A DNA stretch of 64,000 nucleotides from Pelecanus crispus (lineage: Eukaryota > Chordata > Aves > Pelecaniformes > Pelecanidae). Positions 1 through 10,555 of this stretch are shown here, piece by piece. The stretch is from contig NC_134646.1 of the NCBI RefSeq assembly GCF_030463565.1, positions 69,581,710 to 69,645,709 on the forward strand. Direction: 5' to 3'. The position numbers were made by a program, and so were the translations under genes. The notes beneath the pieces were generated by a model. It did not search any database, had not been told where the DNA came from, and was given only the letters and a program-made list of their open reading frames with translations. Numbering within the stretch: the stretch's first letter is position 1; each line of letters begins with the position of its first letter.

Positions 1-2007
1 TATAAGAGCACAGGGCCAGGGACCTAGCAGGCTGTATGGCTCATGGATATTTTTACAGAACTCGCTGTGGCAGAAGATGATGACACAGCAAATGGGACTA
101 AGAAGAGCAGAGAATCTTTCATTCGCTAAGGGCTACAGGGGCTTTTCAGCCATCTTTTATAGATAATGTGCACATACCTGGACCTTAATATTATTAATAA
201 CCTGGTGAAAAAGGCAAAGGGCTGGTCACTGGTCAGGTGGAATTAAGTTGAAGGTTGTGCCTAACCAACCCTGAGATTATACAGGAGGAAAGAGGGAAAC
301 CAGGTTTAAATTTTGGTAGAGAACAAAAGGTCAGAAAAATGACATTGAGGTGTAATCCATGCATTTCAGAAGCTAGGCTGATTCCTTCTTTGCTAGAAAG
401 ACCTGATGGTCCTGGTAGGAAAACCTGAGGCAAATCTGTGGCTCTGACCTAGATGCCTCAGGTATGCTCTGCCAGCATCAACGAGAGTGAGAGCCCCAAA
501 CACAGGGGAGGTGTCTACGCGGTGCGAAGGAGAGGGTCACTAAGCTTGTGGAGACCTAACCGGGGCAGTTGTCTCCCTCCACGTCATATTGCATGACTGC
601 GCCAGCGCGGGTCTAGAAGCAGAACAGCTGTGTCAGGACAGCGTTGAACATGAAGCAGTGCCACCAGTCCCTGTGCTGCTGTACGTGTGCAGCTCCAGCT
701 CCAGCGCCGGTTTTCAAGGCCTCACAGGGGTCTGCTCTGCGTATTCTGGCTGCTGCTCTCACCCAGCTCATTAAATGAAAGGCTACGGTTGTTGTAAGAC
801 AGAGTAGCTCTATAAGCGCACGAGATGGCAGAAATCCATGTTGAATGGAGTGTGAATGTAGTAACAGGAACATTGTCCTCAGCTGAGCTTTCCTTCTTCC
901 TCTCCTGCTTGAAGGGGAAGAATGGCAGAAAACATGAGCAATTTCTCCGATCCATAAAAGGCGTCTGCCCCAGTGTCCTCATTCAACTTGTACTGGTGCC
1001 TACTGGATAAGAAGTGGTAATATAGCTATTGGAAAAAAACAGTATGTTGACTGTAGCAATATAAAAGTGGTGAAATACGCTGACTGTGGAACAGTGAATA
1101 GTGTTAAAACATAATTGTGAATGGAGGACTACTGACTGGATTATTTCATCAGTTGCAGGTATGAGTGGAAAGACATGAAAATGGCATTGTTGAAGCTTGA
1201 GAGTGAGAATGAAGGTCTTGGCAAGTGTATGTCAAGCTTGCTGCTGGAGATGAGAGAGCGAGCCTGGGGAGTTTGATGGAAAAGAGACTTTATATGACCA
1301 GTTTCATCCTGTGTCTCTACAAACTTTAATTTTTTAAAAAATTTTTAATTTAAGGAATGTGGTATTTATTCATTTCTTAAATATATTAAGCAGCTGAATT
1401 TACCATTTTTTTATTTAGGACTATATAACTGGTGTCATATTAAAAAATTCACATGCACAGATCCAATTTAGTAAGGCATTTTCCTAAGCAACCTTTTGAA
1501 GATGCATACTATTGTTTACTAAAGAAAGAGATCAGTGAGGTCTGGGGCGAAATAAAACACAAATCGTGCCATGCAGATCAGTTCCGCTCTTCTGCTCTAA
1601 CCCATTTGTGCTTAGCATTCTGGTTTTTACAGGAGCAGCAGTCTACCCCTTGTTCTTAGAAAAGGGGTGTTTCCAGACCTGAGACAATGTGTCTTTGAAA
1701 AGATGATGCAATTACATTGTACCTCTATACAAGTATAGGTGCAATTACACCAAACTGGGGCGGCTGTTACACATAGCATCAGATACAAACATGCAGAGAC
1801 AAAATACATCTTTGCCAGAATGCCATGGCAGCAGGGGCAGGTCCATTTTGTATGAATATTTTTTTCTCCTACAGATTTACAAAAAGTAGATTTTAATAAA
1901 GCACAAATAAGTATAAAAAAGACTTGTACGGAAGAATATCAGTAGTATCATTACAAATCCAATGACCACCAAATACTGGGCAAGAAGCTGTTTTCAACAT
2001 TTCAGGC
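1..2007. other. Unassigned non-coding stretch
   Basis: I see no recognisable gene, RNA or transposon family here. The longest open frames are under 90 codons, overlap each other on both strands and lack exon-like boundaries. A slightly GC-richer patch with a few CpGs lies at about 515-720. An AT-rich patch with A and T runs lies at 1325-1390. Confidence 0.5.
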
Positions 2008-2193
2008 TGTGGTGGGTTGACCCTGGCTGGATGCCAAGTGCCCACCAAAGCTGCTCTGTCACTCCCCTCCTCAGCTGGACAGGGGAGAGAAAATATAACA
2101 AAAAAGCTCCTGGGTTGAGGTAAGGAGAGGGAGAGTTCACTCACCAATTACCATCACAGACAACACAGGCTCAACTTGGGGAAATTAGCTTAA

Positions 2194-2199
2194 TTTATT
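2194..2199 (-). terminator. AATAAA polyadenylation signal of the long LTR
   Basis: AATAAA on the minus strand (TTTATT on plus) lies about 190 bp before the LTR's 3' end. This is the expected place for the R-region poly(A) signal. Confidence 0.5.
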
Positions 2200-2302
2200 A
2201 CCAGTCAAATCAGAGTAGGGTAGTGAGAAATAAACCCAAATCTTAAAACACCTTCCCCCCGTCCTTCCCTTGTTCCCGGGCTCAACTTCAGTCCCGATTT
2301 CT

Positions 2303-2905
2303 CTACTTCCTCCCCTCGAGTGGCACAGGGGGACAGGGAATGAGGGTTGTGGTCAGTTCATCACACGATGACTCTGCTGCTCCTTCCTCCTCAGGGGAGG
2401 ACTCCTCACACTCTTCCCCTGCTCCAGTGTGGGGTCCCACCCATGGGAGACAGCCCTCCATGAACTTCTCCCACGTGGGTCCTTCCCACGGGCTGCAGTT
2501 CTTCAGGAACTGCTCCAGTGTGGGTCCCTTCCATGGGGTGCAGTCCTTCAGGAGCAGCCTGCTCCAGTGTGAGTCCCCCACGGGGTCACAAGTCCTGCCA
2601 GCAAACCTGCTCCAGTGTGGGCTCCTCTCTCTCCACGGGTCCACAGGTCCTGCCAGGAGCCTGCTCCAGCAGGAGCTTCCCATGGGGTCACAGCCTCCTT
2701 CGGGTATCCACCTGCTCTGGCATGGGGTCCTCCATGGGCTGCAGGTGGGTATCTGTTTCACTGTGGACCTCCATGGGCTGCAGGGGCACAGCTGCCTCAC
2801 CATGGTCTCCACCACGGGCTGCAGGGGAATCTCTGCTCCGGTGCCTGGAGCACCTCCTCCCCCTCCTGCTTCACTGACCTTGGTGTCTGCAGAGTTGTTC
2901 CTCAC
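2303..2905 (-). other. Open frame inside the long LTR, sense strand, repetitive
   Basis: A 200-codon stop-free frame starts at a GTG just downstream of the LTR's TATA-like box. The first in-frame ATG is at about codon 35. The translation repeats a Trp/Pro/Gly-rich motif of the type CxPWxGPTxEQF, following the DNA minisatellite units. It has no signal peptide, membrane segment or retroviral domain that I recognise. Open frames of 119-223 codons also run on the opposite strand here. The openness may therefore reflect GC-rich repeat units rather than selection. Some retroviral LTRs do encode accessory proteins, so the frame is recorded, but I would not call it a gene. Confidence 0.3.
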
Positions 2906-2972
2906 ATATTCTCACTCCTCTCTCCGGCTGCAGTTTGTGTCCTGTTGCTTTGGGTTTTGTTTTCCCCCCTTC

Positions 2973-2979
2973 TTAAATA
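2973..2979 (-). promoter_or_regulatory. TATA-like box of the long LTR
   Basis: TATTTAA on the minus strand lies about 180 bp from the LTR's 5' end and 780 bp before its AATAAA. That spacing and order set the LTR's sense strand. Whether it still drives transcription is unknown. Confidence 0.5.
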
Positions 2980-3966
2980 TGTTATCCCAGAGGTGTTATC
3001 ACTGTTGCTGATGGGCTCGGCCTTGGCCAGCAGTGGGTCTGTCTCGGAGCCGGCTGGCATTGGCTCTATTGGACATGGGGGCAGTTTCTGGCAGCTTCTC
3101 ACAGCAGCCACCCATGTTGCCCCTCCCCGCTACCAAAACCCTGCCACACAAACGCAATACACAGGTGTAAGTGGGTGAGAACCTGAGCTGCTGTTGAGAC
3201 TGAGTTTGCCATCCTGTGCAGCCTGACCCATGTACGGTCCTGTTGCTTTGCAGAACCTTTGGTTCATTGCAGGACTGAGTCTGAAATGTTTTCAGATTTC
3301 ACTATGAAGTGAAATTCACGTATTTTAGCAACAGGTTTAATTAGTCTTTGAAAGTAATATTTTTATGGGAAAATTAGTTTTCTACCAATTAGCTAATAAC
3401 AATCACCGCAAAGTGAAGATTTAAAATGATGCTCTGCACCCAAGGAAAACAGATGCACTGTAAATGCAATGGAATGGTTTCCAAATATGATGGTAGCTGA
3501 GTCATTCAGCAGTTGCAGTTCTACATTAACCCAAAAGTGCAGTTTGAAACCCTTTGTTGAAATAATTAATTATGCTAAACAAGCACGATCTTTTTTTTAT
3601 AGGGGAAAGAAAACAACCACCACACCAAAAAGTAACTTTTATTATCTTGTTTCTTCTTCTTTGTGTTGGCTCACTGGAAGAAAACAGATGGGGACTGTAA
3701 TAGCATGCGGAGATGCTCCAGACTAACCCTTGTAGTGTTGAACAAGGTAAGAAGTAGGCAGACATCTGAAAAGCATTGCAGAAGTTAATAGCAAATGTCA
3801 CTTGAGATTTAGATCCCTGTCAGACACTGTCATTCTTGTACTTCTGAAACACTATGTTCTAAAGGATTTGCTTTATAAATACGGCCAGTCCCAACACGGT
3901 CTGTGAGGACTCTGGGGGTATGATCACAGACTCCCACAGCTGCGTTGAGGCTGATCTTCAGGAATG

Positions 3967-3980
3967 CCAGTAGAGGGCAG
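3967..3980 (+). promoter_or_regulatory. CTCF core motif candidate
   Basis: CCAGTAGAGGGCAG fits the vertebrate CTCF core consensus CCASYAGRKGGCRS at all 14 positions. It is preceded by TG, as in many strong sites. CTCF bound in this orientation would act as an insulator or loop anchor. Occupancy cannot be judged from sequence. Confidence 0.5.
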
Positions 3981-4194
3981 AGACTTCCAATACATTGGGG
4001 AGATTTCTCTACTGCTAGGATTATGTACTATGTTCTTTTTGGCAGCGAGGATTTTAATTGTGCCACAGCCTCTACTAAGAGGCTCATTCTCCTTTCTTGC
4101 TTTATTGCCCGCAATCCAAGCTTTGTGGCCTTTCCTACACCAAATACATGCAGCCTGTTATGTATACCAGTTCCAGAAACTGTTCCATCTGCTT

Positions 4195-4290
4195 CAAAGA
4201 AAACAAAACAAAAACCAGCAACAAGAAACAACAAACACCACCACCACCACAAAAAAAAAAAAAAAAAAAAAGGCAACAAAAAAACCCAAG
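4195..4290 (+). repeat. A-rich simple repeat with (ACC)n and A21
   Basis: A short (ACC)n tract at 4235-4250 runs straight into 21 A at 4251-4271, with A-rich flanks. No processed-transcript body is recognisable upstream, so it is treated as a simple repeat rather than a retropseudogene tail. Confidence 0.8.
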
Positions 4291-4829
4291 CCAGGGCTGT
4301 GAAGGGAGTCCCACAGCAGGGTGTAGGATTACTATTGACATGTTATCGCAAGTGGATCATCGATCAATATTCTGTTGCACAGCTCTAAGGGCTTGGACAC
4401 AACAGGAAAGGAAATGGGTTATTTAACTTCTGTACTGCACATAAGGATTATAAGAATTTCCTAACCCAACCAAAATAACCAGCATCTATTCAGAACCAGA
4501 CTAGTATTAACAAAGAGATGGAATTTGGAGACATAAAAATTAATTACTATGTGGTTTTGAATGTGAAAGTTTTAACTCCTTTGCCTGTGAAATGAAGGAA
4601 CAGATAATATTTTTAAAAGTGTTATTTAGGAGGGAACAAGAAGTAGCAAGCCACATGACTGTCATTTCTATAGTTTAATATTCATTATCCAGTGCCTCCT
4701 GTAGATATGAACTACACGACTAATCACAGTATTTTCCTTGTATGAACTTCCTCTTAAATACTGTTATTAAGTATGTATTAGGGCATTCTTACAAATGAAA
4801 AGTATAGAAAAACCTTAAGATTGAAGCCC

Positions 4830-4985
4830 CTGGTATCTGTTCCTGCTTCAGCTACTGGTCTACTGGAAGACTTTGAATACATCTCTGCATCCATGCCTCA
4901 TATCCCAAATATATATGAGACCATGTAAAGTGCTTTGAGATCTACTGATGAAAATCAGAACATATGAATGAAATACAATTATCTT
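4830..4985 (+). mobile_element. Fossil CORE-SINE / MIR-like element
   Basis: The segment contains the decayed order of a tRNA-derived CORE-SINE. A 'gaagactttgaatacatctctgcatccatgcctca' region corresponds to the 'ttgggcaagtcacttaacctctctgtgcctcag' stretch. It is followed by TGTAAAGTGCTTTGAGATCT and an 'actgatgaaaa' continuation typical of sauropsid CORE-SINEs. Divergence is high, as expected for an insertion older than modern birds. The promoter boxes of the 5' tRNA part are not identifiable. Confidence 0.55.
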
Positions 4986-5989
4986 TCTGTGAGTGCAATA
5001 CTAGAAGCTAAAAATACCTCTTTTGTCATCCATCTCATTGAAATTAATGTAAAATTGTGACCACAAGCCAAAATCGTATAACTTTGCTACCAGTCATATT
5101 CAGTGATTTGCAAAAGAAGTACTATGCCAAAGATTACCTCAGCCAGGTAATCTGGATGTCACTTACCTGTGTATCTGGTAGTACATAGGGGTAGTTTCTA
5201 TCCAGCACAACAGGCATTAATTTTTCATGACTATCACAGCTGGAATTTAAAAATACAGTGTTGGTTTTAATTTTGAACAAACCAATTACTCTTTCTACCA
5301 ATGTATCCTTACATCTTAGTGAGACAGGGCTGAGGTAGTAATCCAGATGGGCTCCATATTAGATTTTGGATCCACATGAGTTAGCGTGACGGTTAGCTTT
5401 TTTATTTAAGCCTATACGCAAACATCACCTGGAAGAAAAGAGTCTCTCTGACCCCCAAGAAGCTATTTTTTCCAAATTACTAAGATCCTTCTCATATGCT
5501 CAGACTCCCAGATTTTTCTCCATCCTCCATGTGAAGAATGACCAGAATCTTAAAATGCCAGGTGCTAGTTACTGAATTCAGTGCATGTTATGCTGGACAG
5601 CAAGGCTTAGCTATGTATGTCTAAAACAAGTGCCTTATTCATACAGTATCACACTAATCAAATGAAGCCATTGGTGTTAATGACCTGCTTTATCCACGTT
5701 ACCTGATAAATAGGTTTAACTCGACTAATTTTTGTGACTAACAGGTTTTCTTTCTCCTTACAACCCCCCCAACTTCCTGTTTGCAAATTTAGGCCTATCT
5801 TCAACCAAAGTGTCACCCTGCACACCTTTACAACACCTGTATAGCCAGCCTGTAGGGAAACCACGCTATTAGTAATGTGAGCCTACACAGACGCGTAAAA
5901 ACTTGTGTCCTCCCCAGTCCCAGCTTCCCTTATTTCCCTGTGGATTACAGTCTCTCAGCCCAAATTTTCGGACAGGCGTCAGGCAGCGT
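4986..5989. other. Unassigned AT-rich non-coding stretch
   Basis: No gene or repeat family is recognisable. A C8 run occurs at about 5764. The last 100 bp grade into the CpG-rich block. Confidence 0.5.
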
Positions 5990-6640
5990 GGGGGGTTGAG
6001 GTGCTGCGTGCCTCATGGTTTTCTGCTCCACTTTGCCCGCTGGTTTTCCTACTCCTCTGTTCTTGGTGCCCCGCCCCGGCGTGGGACATCCCTGAGGGGC
6101 TGTGGCTGCTGCCATGTTGTGGGGCGTCCGCGGACCCCTCGGGGGTGCCCCTGCGGCCGCAGTCCCTCGGGGCGTCCCACAGCCCCCCCCAAATGCACGT
6201 ACCCCCTTTCGGCAGGCAACAAGCCCCCCCGAGGCTGTCCCCAGGCTGCCACCAGCGCCCTTCTTAAATAACTTCCATCCAGGGCCCCCCGTGCTCCCTG
6301 GCTCGCCATGGCTTTGGTGCACCAGGCGTCCGTCCCCATGGCTGTCTGAGCTGGACAGAGCTGGTTCTGTCCTCACAGGGCACCGGGAAGCCCCCGCGAC
6401 TCCCAGCTCCCTGTCGCCTGTTGCGAGGGCGAGCAGGGAAAAATACCGTGGGCAAGGGTCGGAAAAGAACCAGCTCGGGAGGAAAAGGGGATAAACCAGG
6501 TGAGTTTGCGTTGGGCTTTTGCCACCGTGCCACGGGGTGGGTTGAAGGGCTGGTCTGGTGTGACGGCAGGCACGCACCATGCTGCTGCGCTGCAGGGGTT
6601 TTCTCTCCATTGAGCCGGTGGAGAAAAAGAGCGTAAGTCA
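5990..6640. promoter_or_regulatory. CpG-island-like block, candidate promoter
   Basis: By eye this 650-bp block is about 63% GC with some 37-40 CpG, an observed/expected ratio near 0.6, in sharp contrast to AT-rich flanks. It includes a NotI site (GCGGCCGC) near 6152. On the minus strand it holds a YY1-like AACATGGCAGC around an ATG at about 6115. On the plus strand it ends near a consensus splice donor at 6500. Overlapping open frames on both strands (up to 221 codons, minus) are expected in GC-rich DNA and show no recognised domain. It could be the promoter of an unlisted gene or lncRNA, possibly bidirectional. A GC-rich decayed repeat is the alternative. Confidence 0.45.
6494..6506 (+). 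other. Consensus 5' splice donor at the CpG block's edge
   Basis: CAG|GTGAGT, with GT at 6500-6501, is a perfect U1-complementary donor at the 3' side of the CpG-rich block. It would end a plus-strand first exon. The plus-strand frame upstream stops at 6494, so such an exon would be untranslated at its end. Confidence 0.3.
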
Positions 6641-6730
6641 CGCTTAGCACACAAACATCTTGAATATTGCAGAAAAAAGCATGAAGATCAAGTGGAAGAT
6701 ACATGAGGGGGCAGGGCAAGGACGTGCTAT

Positions 6731-6894
6731 TCATAGAATCGTTTAGGTTGGAAAAGACCTTTAAGATCATCCAGTCCGACCATTAACCCACACTACCAAG
6801 TCCACTCTAAACCAGTCAAGGGTAGACTAGACTGAACCATGTCCCCAAGTGCCACATCTACCCGTTTTTTGAACACAACCCGTTTTTTGAACAC
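6731..6894 (-). mobile_element. CR1 LINE 3' end, part of a U2-CR1 chimera
   Basis: Read on the minus strand, the segment runs into a typical CR1 3' terminus: CCAACCTAAACGATTCTATGA, one ATTCTATG octamer, then flank. It covers the final 160 bp of the 3' UTR. Against the remembered consensus there is an extra segment of roughly 25 bp around 6813-6838, flanked by short AACCA repeats. The CR1 match stops at 'gaacac'. U2 snRNA sequence then starts on the same strand. Ordinary CR1 copies are simply 5'-truncated, so the fused foreign 5' part is unusual. Confidence 0.9.
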
Positions 6895-6896
6895 AA
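6861..6896. repeat. Exact 18-bp tandem duplication at the CR1/U2 junction
   Basis: The unit beginning CCCGTTTTTTGAACAC occurs twice without a gap, at 6861-6878 and 6879-6896. The first copy is CR1-derived. The duplication sits exactly where CR1 gives way to U2, suggesting it arose with the template switch or by slippage soon after. Confidence 0.9.
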
Positions 6897-6979
6897 TATT
6901 CTCATCGAGGACGTATCAGATATTAAACTGATAAAAACAGATACTACAATTGATCTTAGCCAAAAGGCCGAGAAGCGAT
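6895..6979 (-). pseudogene. 5' fragment of U2 spliceosomal snRNA
   Basis: The minus strand from 6979 matches vertebrate U2 snRNA from its first base (ATCGCTTCTCGGCC...). I count two substitutions in the first 72 or so nucleotides. The branch-point-recognition GTAGTA is intact (TACTAC at 6943-6948 on plus). Similarity decays through stem-loop II, where several bases are missing. The Sm site and stem-loops III and IV are absent, and no snRNA promoter (PSE/DSE) is evident upstream. It therefore cannot be a functional U2. It is the 5' part of a chimeric retrocopy joined in the same orientation to a CR1 3' end. Confidence 0.92.
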
Positions 6980-9900
6980 TAGTGACGTAAGAACTGTTTA
7001 GCTGGCATGCAGTCATGTATTCACCTAAAACCTTTTTTCCTTAGCATCTGTTAGGCAGGGCCAAGCAGCGTTTGCCCTCACAGTCACCAGGTGGTCTGAG
7101 GTGCTGCCTTCCAGCCTGCTGCTCCCCGGGCGCGGGTGCAGGGGCGGCCCTGTGGCGTACCCGGGTACCTGGCTTCTGTAGCAGCTGGTCACAAGGGTTA
7201 AATAAATACGCTAATTCAAAGCCACAGAGGTCGATGAAAGAGAGTAAGAGTTGAATTTTCAGACAAGGTAATAGCTAATTCTTTCACGAGGGTCTGATAC
7301 CTTTTGAGATACTGTTTAAAATTGGAATAAAACAGGAATTGTCACACTCCAGGTGCCCACTATTCACTTCCAGCGAGGGCTGAATTTTCAAGTTACTATC
7401 TTCTCCTTAACCCTTGTGCTTTTAGTTAGTAACTTCCCAAAAACACTGGACTTCAGGTAAGGGGATACACCTCCTGTTTTTCTGACTTCTGGTTTTGCAG
7501 TTAGGTCGTTGAAGTCAGTACTTTCTATTCAGAAAGAGATACTAGGTGCATCTGCTGTTAGATACATCTGCTACAACAAAATTACTTGGGCAAGCACCTT
7601 CAGGATTAAGGCTTTCTAAAAGCTGTAGCAAATTTGAGTTACATTCCACCATTTAATGCATTAATTTCACCTGAACTGTAGTCAACAGGGAACAAATGAA
7701 AACAGAGCAATTGCTTTGTGCACGGCTCCATTCTGTGGACTTCATGCAGAGACTCTGAATGCAGCTAAACATGTCATGATTAGGAAAATTCTTAATGTTT
7801 AGGGGTTTTTTTCCTGTAATGATTTTTCACTGAGGGTGGCATTTACAGGGTAATTTTGAAGTTCAGCAGGAAAAAAGGGGGATTGATCTTAAGTAGTTTT
7901 GTTCTACTTACTCATTGTTAAACTTACTATTCTTTGTCCTGTTAATTTTTCTGAGATCTCAATCAAAAACACTTTATGTGAGGCATGATTCCAGCCACTG
8001 TGATTATAGGTTGCTTTGGATTACTGAGCAAAGTGGAACTGTTAACAAGAGAGAGTCTCTGGTGTGGGTGAACTCACGCTAGAGCTTTAGAGCACAGTTT
8101 GTTCTAACAGAGAACAAGTGGGAGCAGTATTGGAGGATGATGGTGGTACTGAAGACTGTGATAAAACGAATGAGTGAAATGAGAAGAGCAAACATGGGCA
8201 TGAGGAAGAGGGGGGTTATTCTTCAAATTGAAGGTAAAAATATGAGCCCAGAACACCAGTATATATGACAAGAAGCAGAGCTGTGCAACATCCGTGTTTT
8301 CTTGTTGAGTAACAGAGCAAACCTATGTTGGTACTAGCACTAATTGGCAGGTTTTGGTGTGAGGGTATCAGCATCACTGCAGAAATTAAAAATGTGGTTC
8401 TTTTCACTGTCAGCATCTTCTATTACCCCAAACAGTTACAATTTCTGTGGGGAAACTAGAGCTATAAGGACTACTTAGTGGAAGGAGTGGGTGAGAAAGA
8501 GTAGATAATGACCAAGACTGGGACACTGTGACCTATAAAGTTAATTGGCTAGTGGGGAGGGATGTGGAAAATGGAAGATAAAGTCCAGGATCACTTTGGA
8601 GCTGGAAGACAAATCCACCCCTACAGTTTTCCACCACAGCCTTCTACTACCGTCTATGTTCCCGGTTATATCCAGGCTTATTTTAATAATAGCAGCCTCT
8701 CCATTGTGTCTCTTACTGTTGCCCAGTTACCTCCGCTTCTCTGCATCCCTCTTTTATTTTAAGGAGTGTAAGAGATGAAGTTCAGCCTCCTTTCAGTTCT
8801 TCCCACTTTTCAGAAGACACTCAGATAACTTGTCATAACCAGTATGAAGTATCACATGGGGAAAGACCCTGAATGTGGCTATCAATGCTTCAGTGCTTGC
8901 CTTGGTGATGAAACTGGCATTTTGAGTTTTTAGTGCCCTGCAAAGAATGTTCTCCACTGCTAGTAGCTTAATAACCTGAAGTTGTGAAATGTTTCATGGC
9001 AAGTGCAGTGAAAATGAAACTACAAAATGTCCAGTTTGTTGCTCCTCACCACAACTGATCTTATCACATCAAGAGCCTGTCTGTGATAGCTGTTTGGAAT
9101 CGTTATTCAAAAGCCAAGTTGTCTTCCATTCACTGAAGAATTAGTGTTGGAAAACTGAATATTTCACTTGCAAATTTTTGGCTAATCAGGTGTTTCTTGT
9201 CAAATGAACTAGTGTAAGATAGAGAAGGTTGATCCTGCAAGTTTCAAAACAGATTCCAGCAGTGTTAGTGTCAACATCCGTGATTTTTAGTCAGTGGCAC
9301 TAACTTTAGGCATGCCAGACTGAAACATCTTAAAAAAGGTATACTGCTACCTATACAAAGTCCTGAAGTCCCTACAGGTCCTAACCCTGAATATGGTTTA
9401 GTGACCTCCACTGTCACCCAATACAGCCAGATATTTCAGAGTGGAATACAGACTAGTTTTAAATTAACCCAGCTCTGTACAGGCATCATAGGTCCAGGTG
9501 CAGCCTGAGCTATTTACTCTACTTAGAAACAGTTAAAAAACCAAACCAAAACAAAACCACCTGTAATCTTCTTCCCTAAAATGCCTCTCAGATATTTAGA
9601 CTGGTCAGAAAGGAATAGGAACAAAGAAAATATGATTATTCAGTTACTTTTCATTTCAGTTACAGTTGGCAATGAGTGTTTCAAGTTAGTGTGCCTGTTT
9701 CTGTTGCAGTTAGTATAGCTCTTCCTTGCTCTTCTAGTACTTGATTCTTCTTTCCCAAGATGTCCTATACTGCCCACTGTTGGAAACAGGATGCCAAGAC
9801 ACATGGACTTAATTTTTGGTGTAATATGCTAGTTCTTACATTTTTTGCATTTTTACATCTTGCTACTAAACTGACATAGGTTCAACCTAGAAATTAGAGT

Positions 9901-10550
9901 AAGGCTCTGGTCATTAGATCTACAAGGTTTTGGAACAGCCTTCTCAGTGGGATTAGAGAAGGGCAAAATACTGCCCTATCTTCAAGATGGACCTCGTTCA
10001 ATTTATAAGTATTACATGATGTGACCATGGTGACATGACAGGCAAGGCTTGCTAATCCTAGGAGCTTTCTTCATTCCACTGTTTCTTGTGCAAAAACCCC
10101 ACAATGGTCTGCTCTTCAGGAGTCTCCTTTGCACCTCTGGAAACCAAGAATAAGGCTGTTTAAAGATGATGAGATGAGTGCTGGCAGTGGAGAGAGCGAC
10201 AATCTGCCTTTCTCTTGAGGATAAAACAAGAAGATACATTCATTTGATGGCAGATGTCAAGAGTCATGGAAATTACAGATTAAAAATCATTTATGTGGGA
10301 AACAGATTTTACATCTCTCGACTTCTGTTTTGAAAGAGTGTCACATTAATGCACCATCATCTAAATGCATCATGGGAGCAAAGGATATGAGAAAGGCTGT
10401 GCACTAACAGTGACCTACATCCTGGGGCATACCAAAGCCACAGCGACGTCAGACAGGATCTTCAGATTGGCCATTTAACTGTCAGCCACATGATTTGTAG
10501 CTGGCTGGGGTAAGGACTGAAAAGCCAGTATTTCCACTAATACATAGTAC
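6980..10550. other. Non-coding stretch, one exon-like interval
   Basis: Nothing is recognisable as a gene, RNA or transposon. A GC-richer patch with CpGs lies at 7070-7180. One exon-like interval of 31 bp (7426-7456) has a pyrimidine-rich acceptor ending TTTTAG and a donor CAG|GTAAGG. In 64 kb several such pairs are expected by chance, so it is only noted. Confidence 0.45.
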
Positions 10551-10555
10551 GTTAG

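Larger units (their letters stand above)
2008..3161 (-). mobile_element. Solo LTR of an endogenous retrovirus, long minisatellite-containing family
   Basis: The element reads TGT...ACA on the minus strand, from 3161 down to 2008. It is flanked by CAGGC at 2003-2007 and CAGGT at 3162-3166, a 5-bp target duplication with one transition. Sense-strand signals are ordered as in an LTR: a TATA-like TATTTAA at 2973-2979 and an AATAAA at 2194-2199. The middle (about 2420-2860) consists of degenerate units built on CTGCTCCAGTGTGGG and CATGGGCTGCAG, giving a minisatellite look. I recognise the sequence as a common neoavian LTR. The 5-bp duplication suggests an ERVL-like integrase, which is inference. 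No internal retroviral genes flank it, so it is a solo LTR left by recombination. Confidence 0.88.
3162..4829. other. Non-coding stretch with a CTCF-like site and an A-rich simple repeat
   Basis: Apart from the separately listed motif at 3967-3980 and the A-rich repeat at 4195-4290, nothing here is recognisable as a gene. Frames of 110-147 codons around 3945-4390 run through the homopolymer and are not exon-like. Confidence 0.45.

Noticed and set aside
5945..6610. A 221-codon minus-strand frame, the longest single-strand frame in the CpG-rich block
   Set aside because: GC-rich DNA opens frames on both strands. The translation is low-complexity with no domain, and no splice structure supports it beyond an ATG in YY1-like context.
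6721..6990. GACGT near both ends of the U2-CR1 chimera as a target-site duplication
   Set aside because: Only five bases, not positioned flush with both termini, and CR1 insertions usually lack clear duplications.
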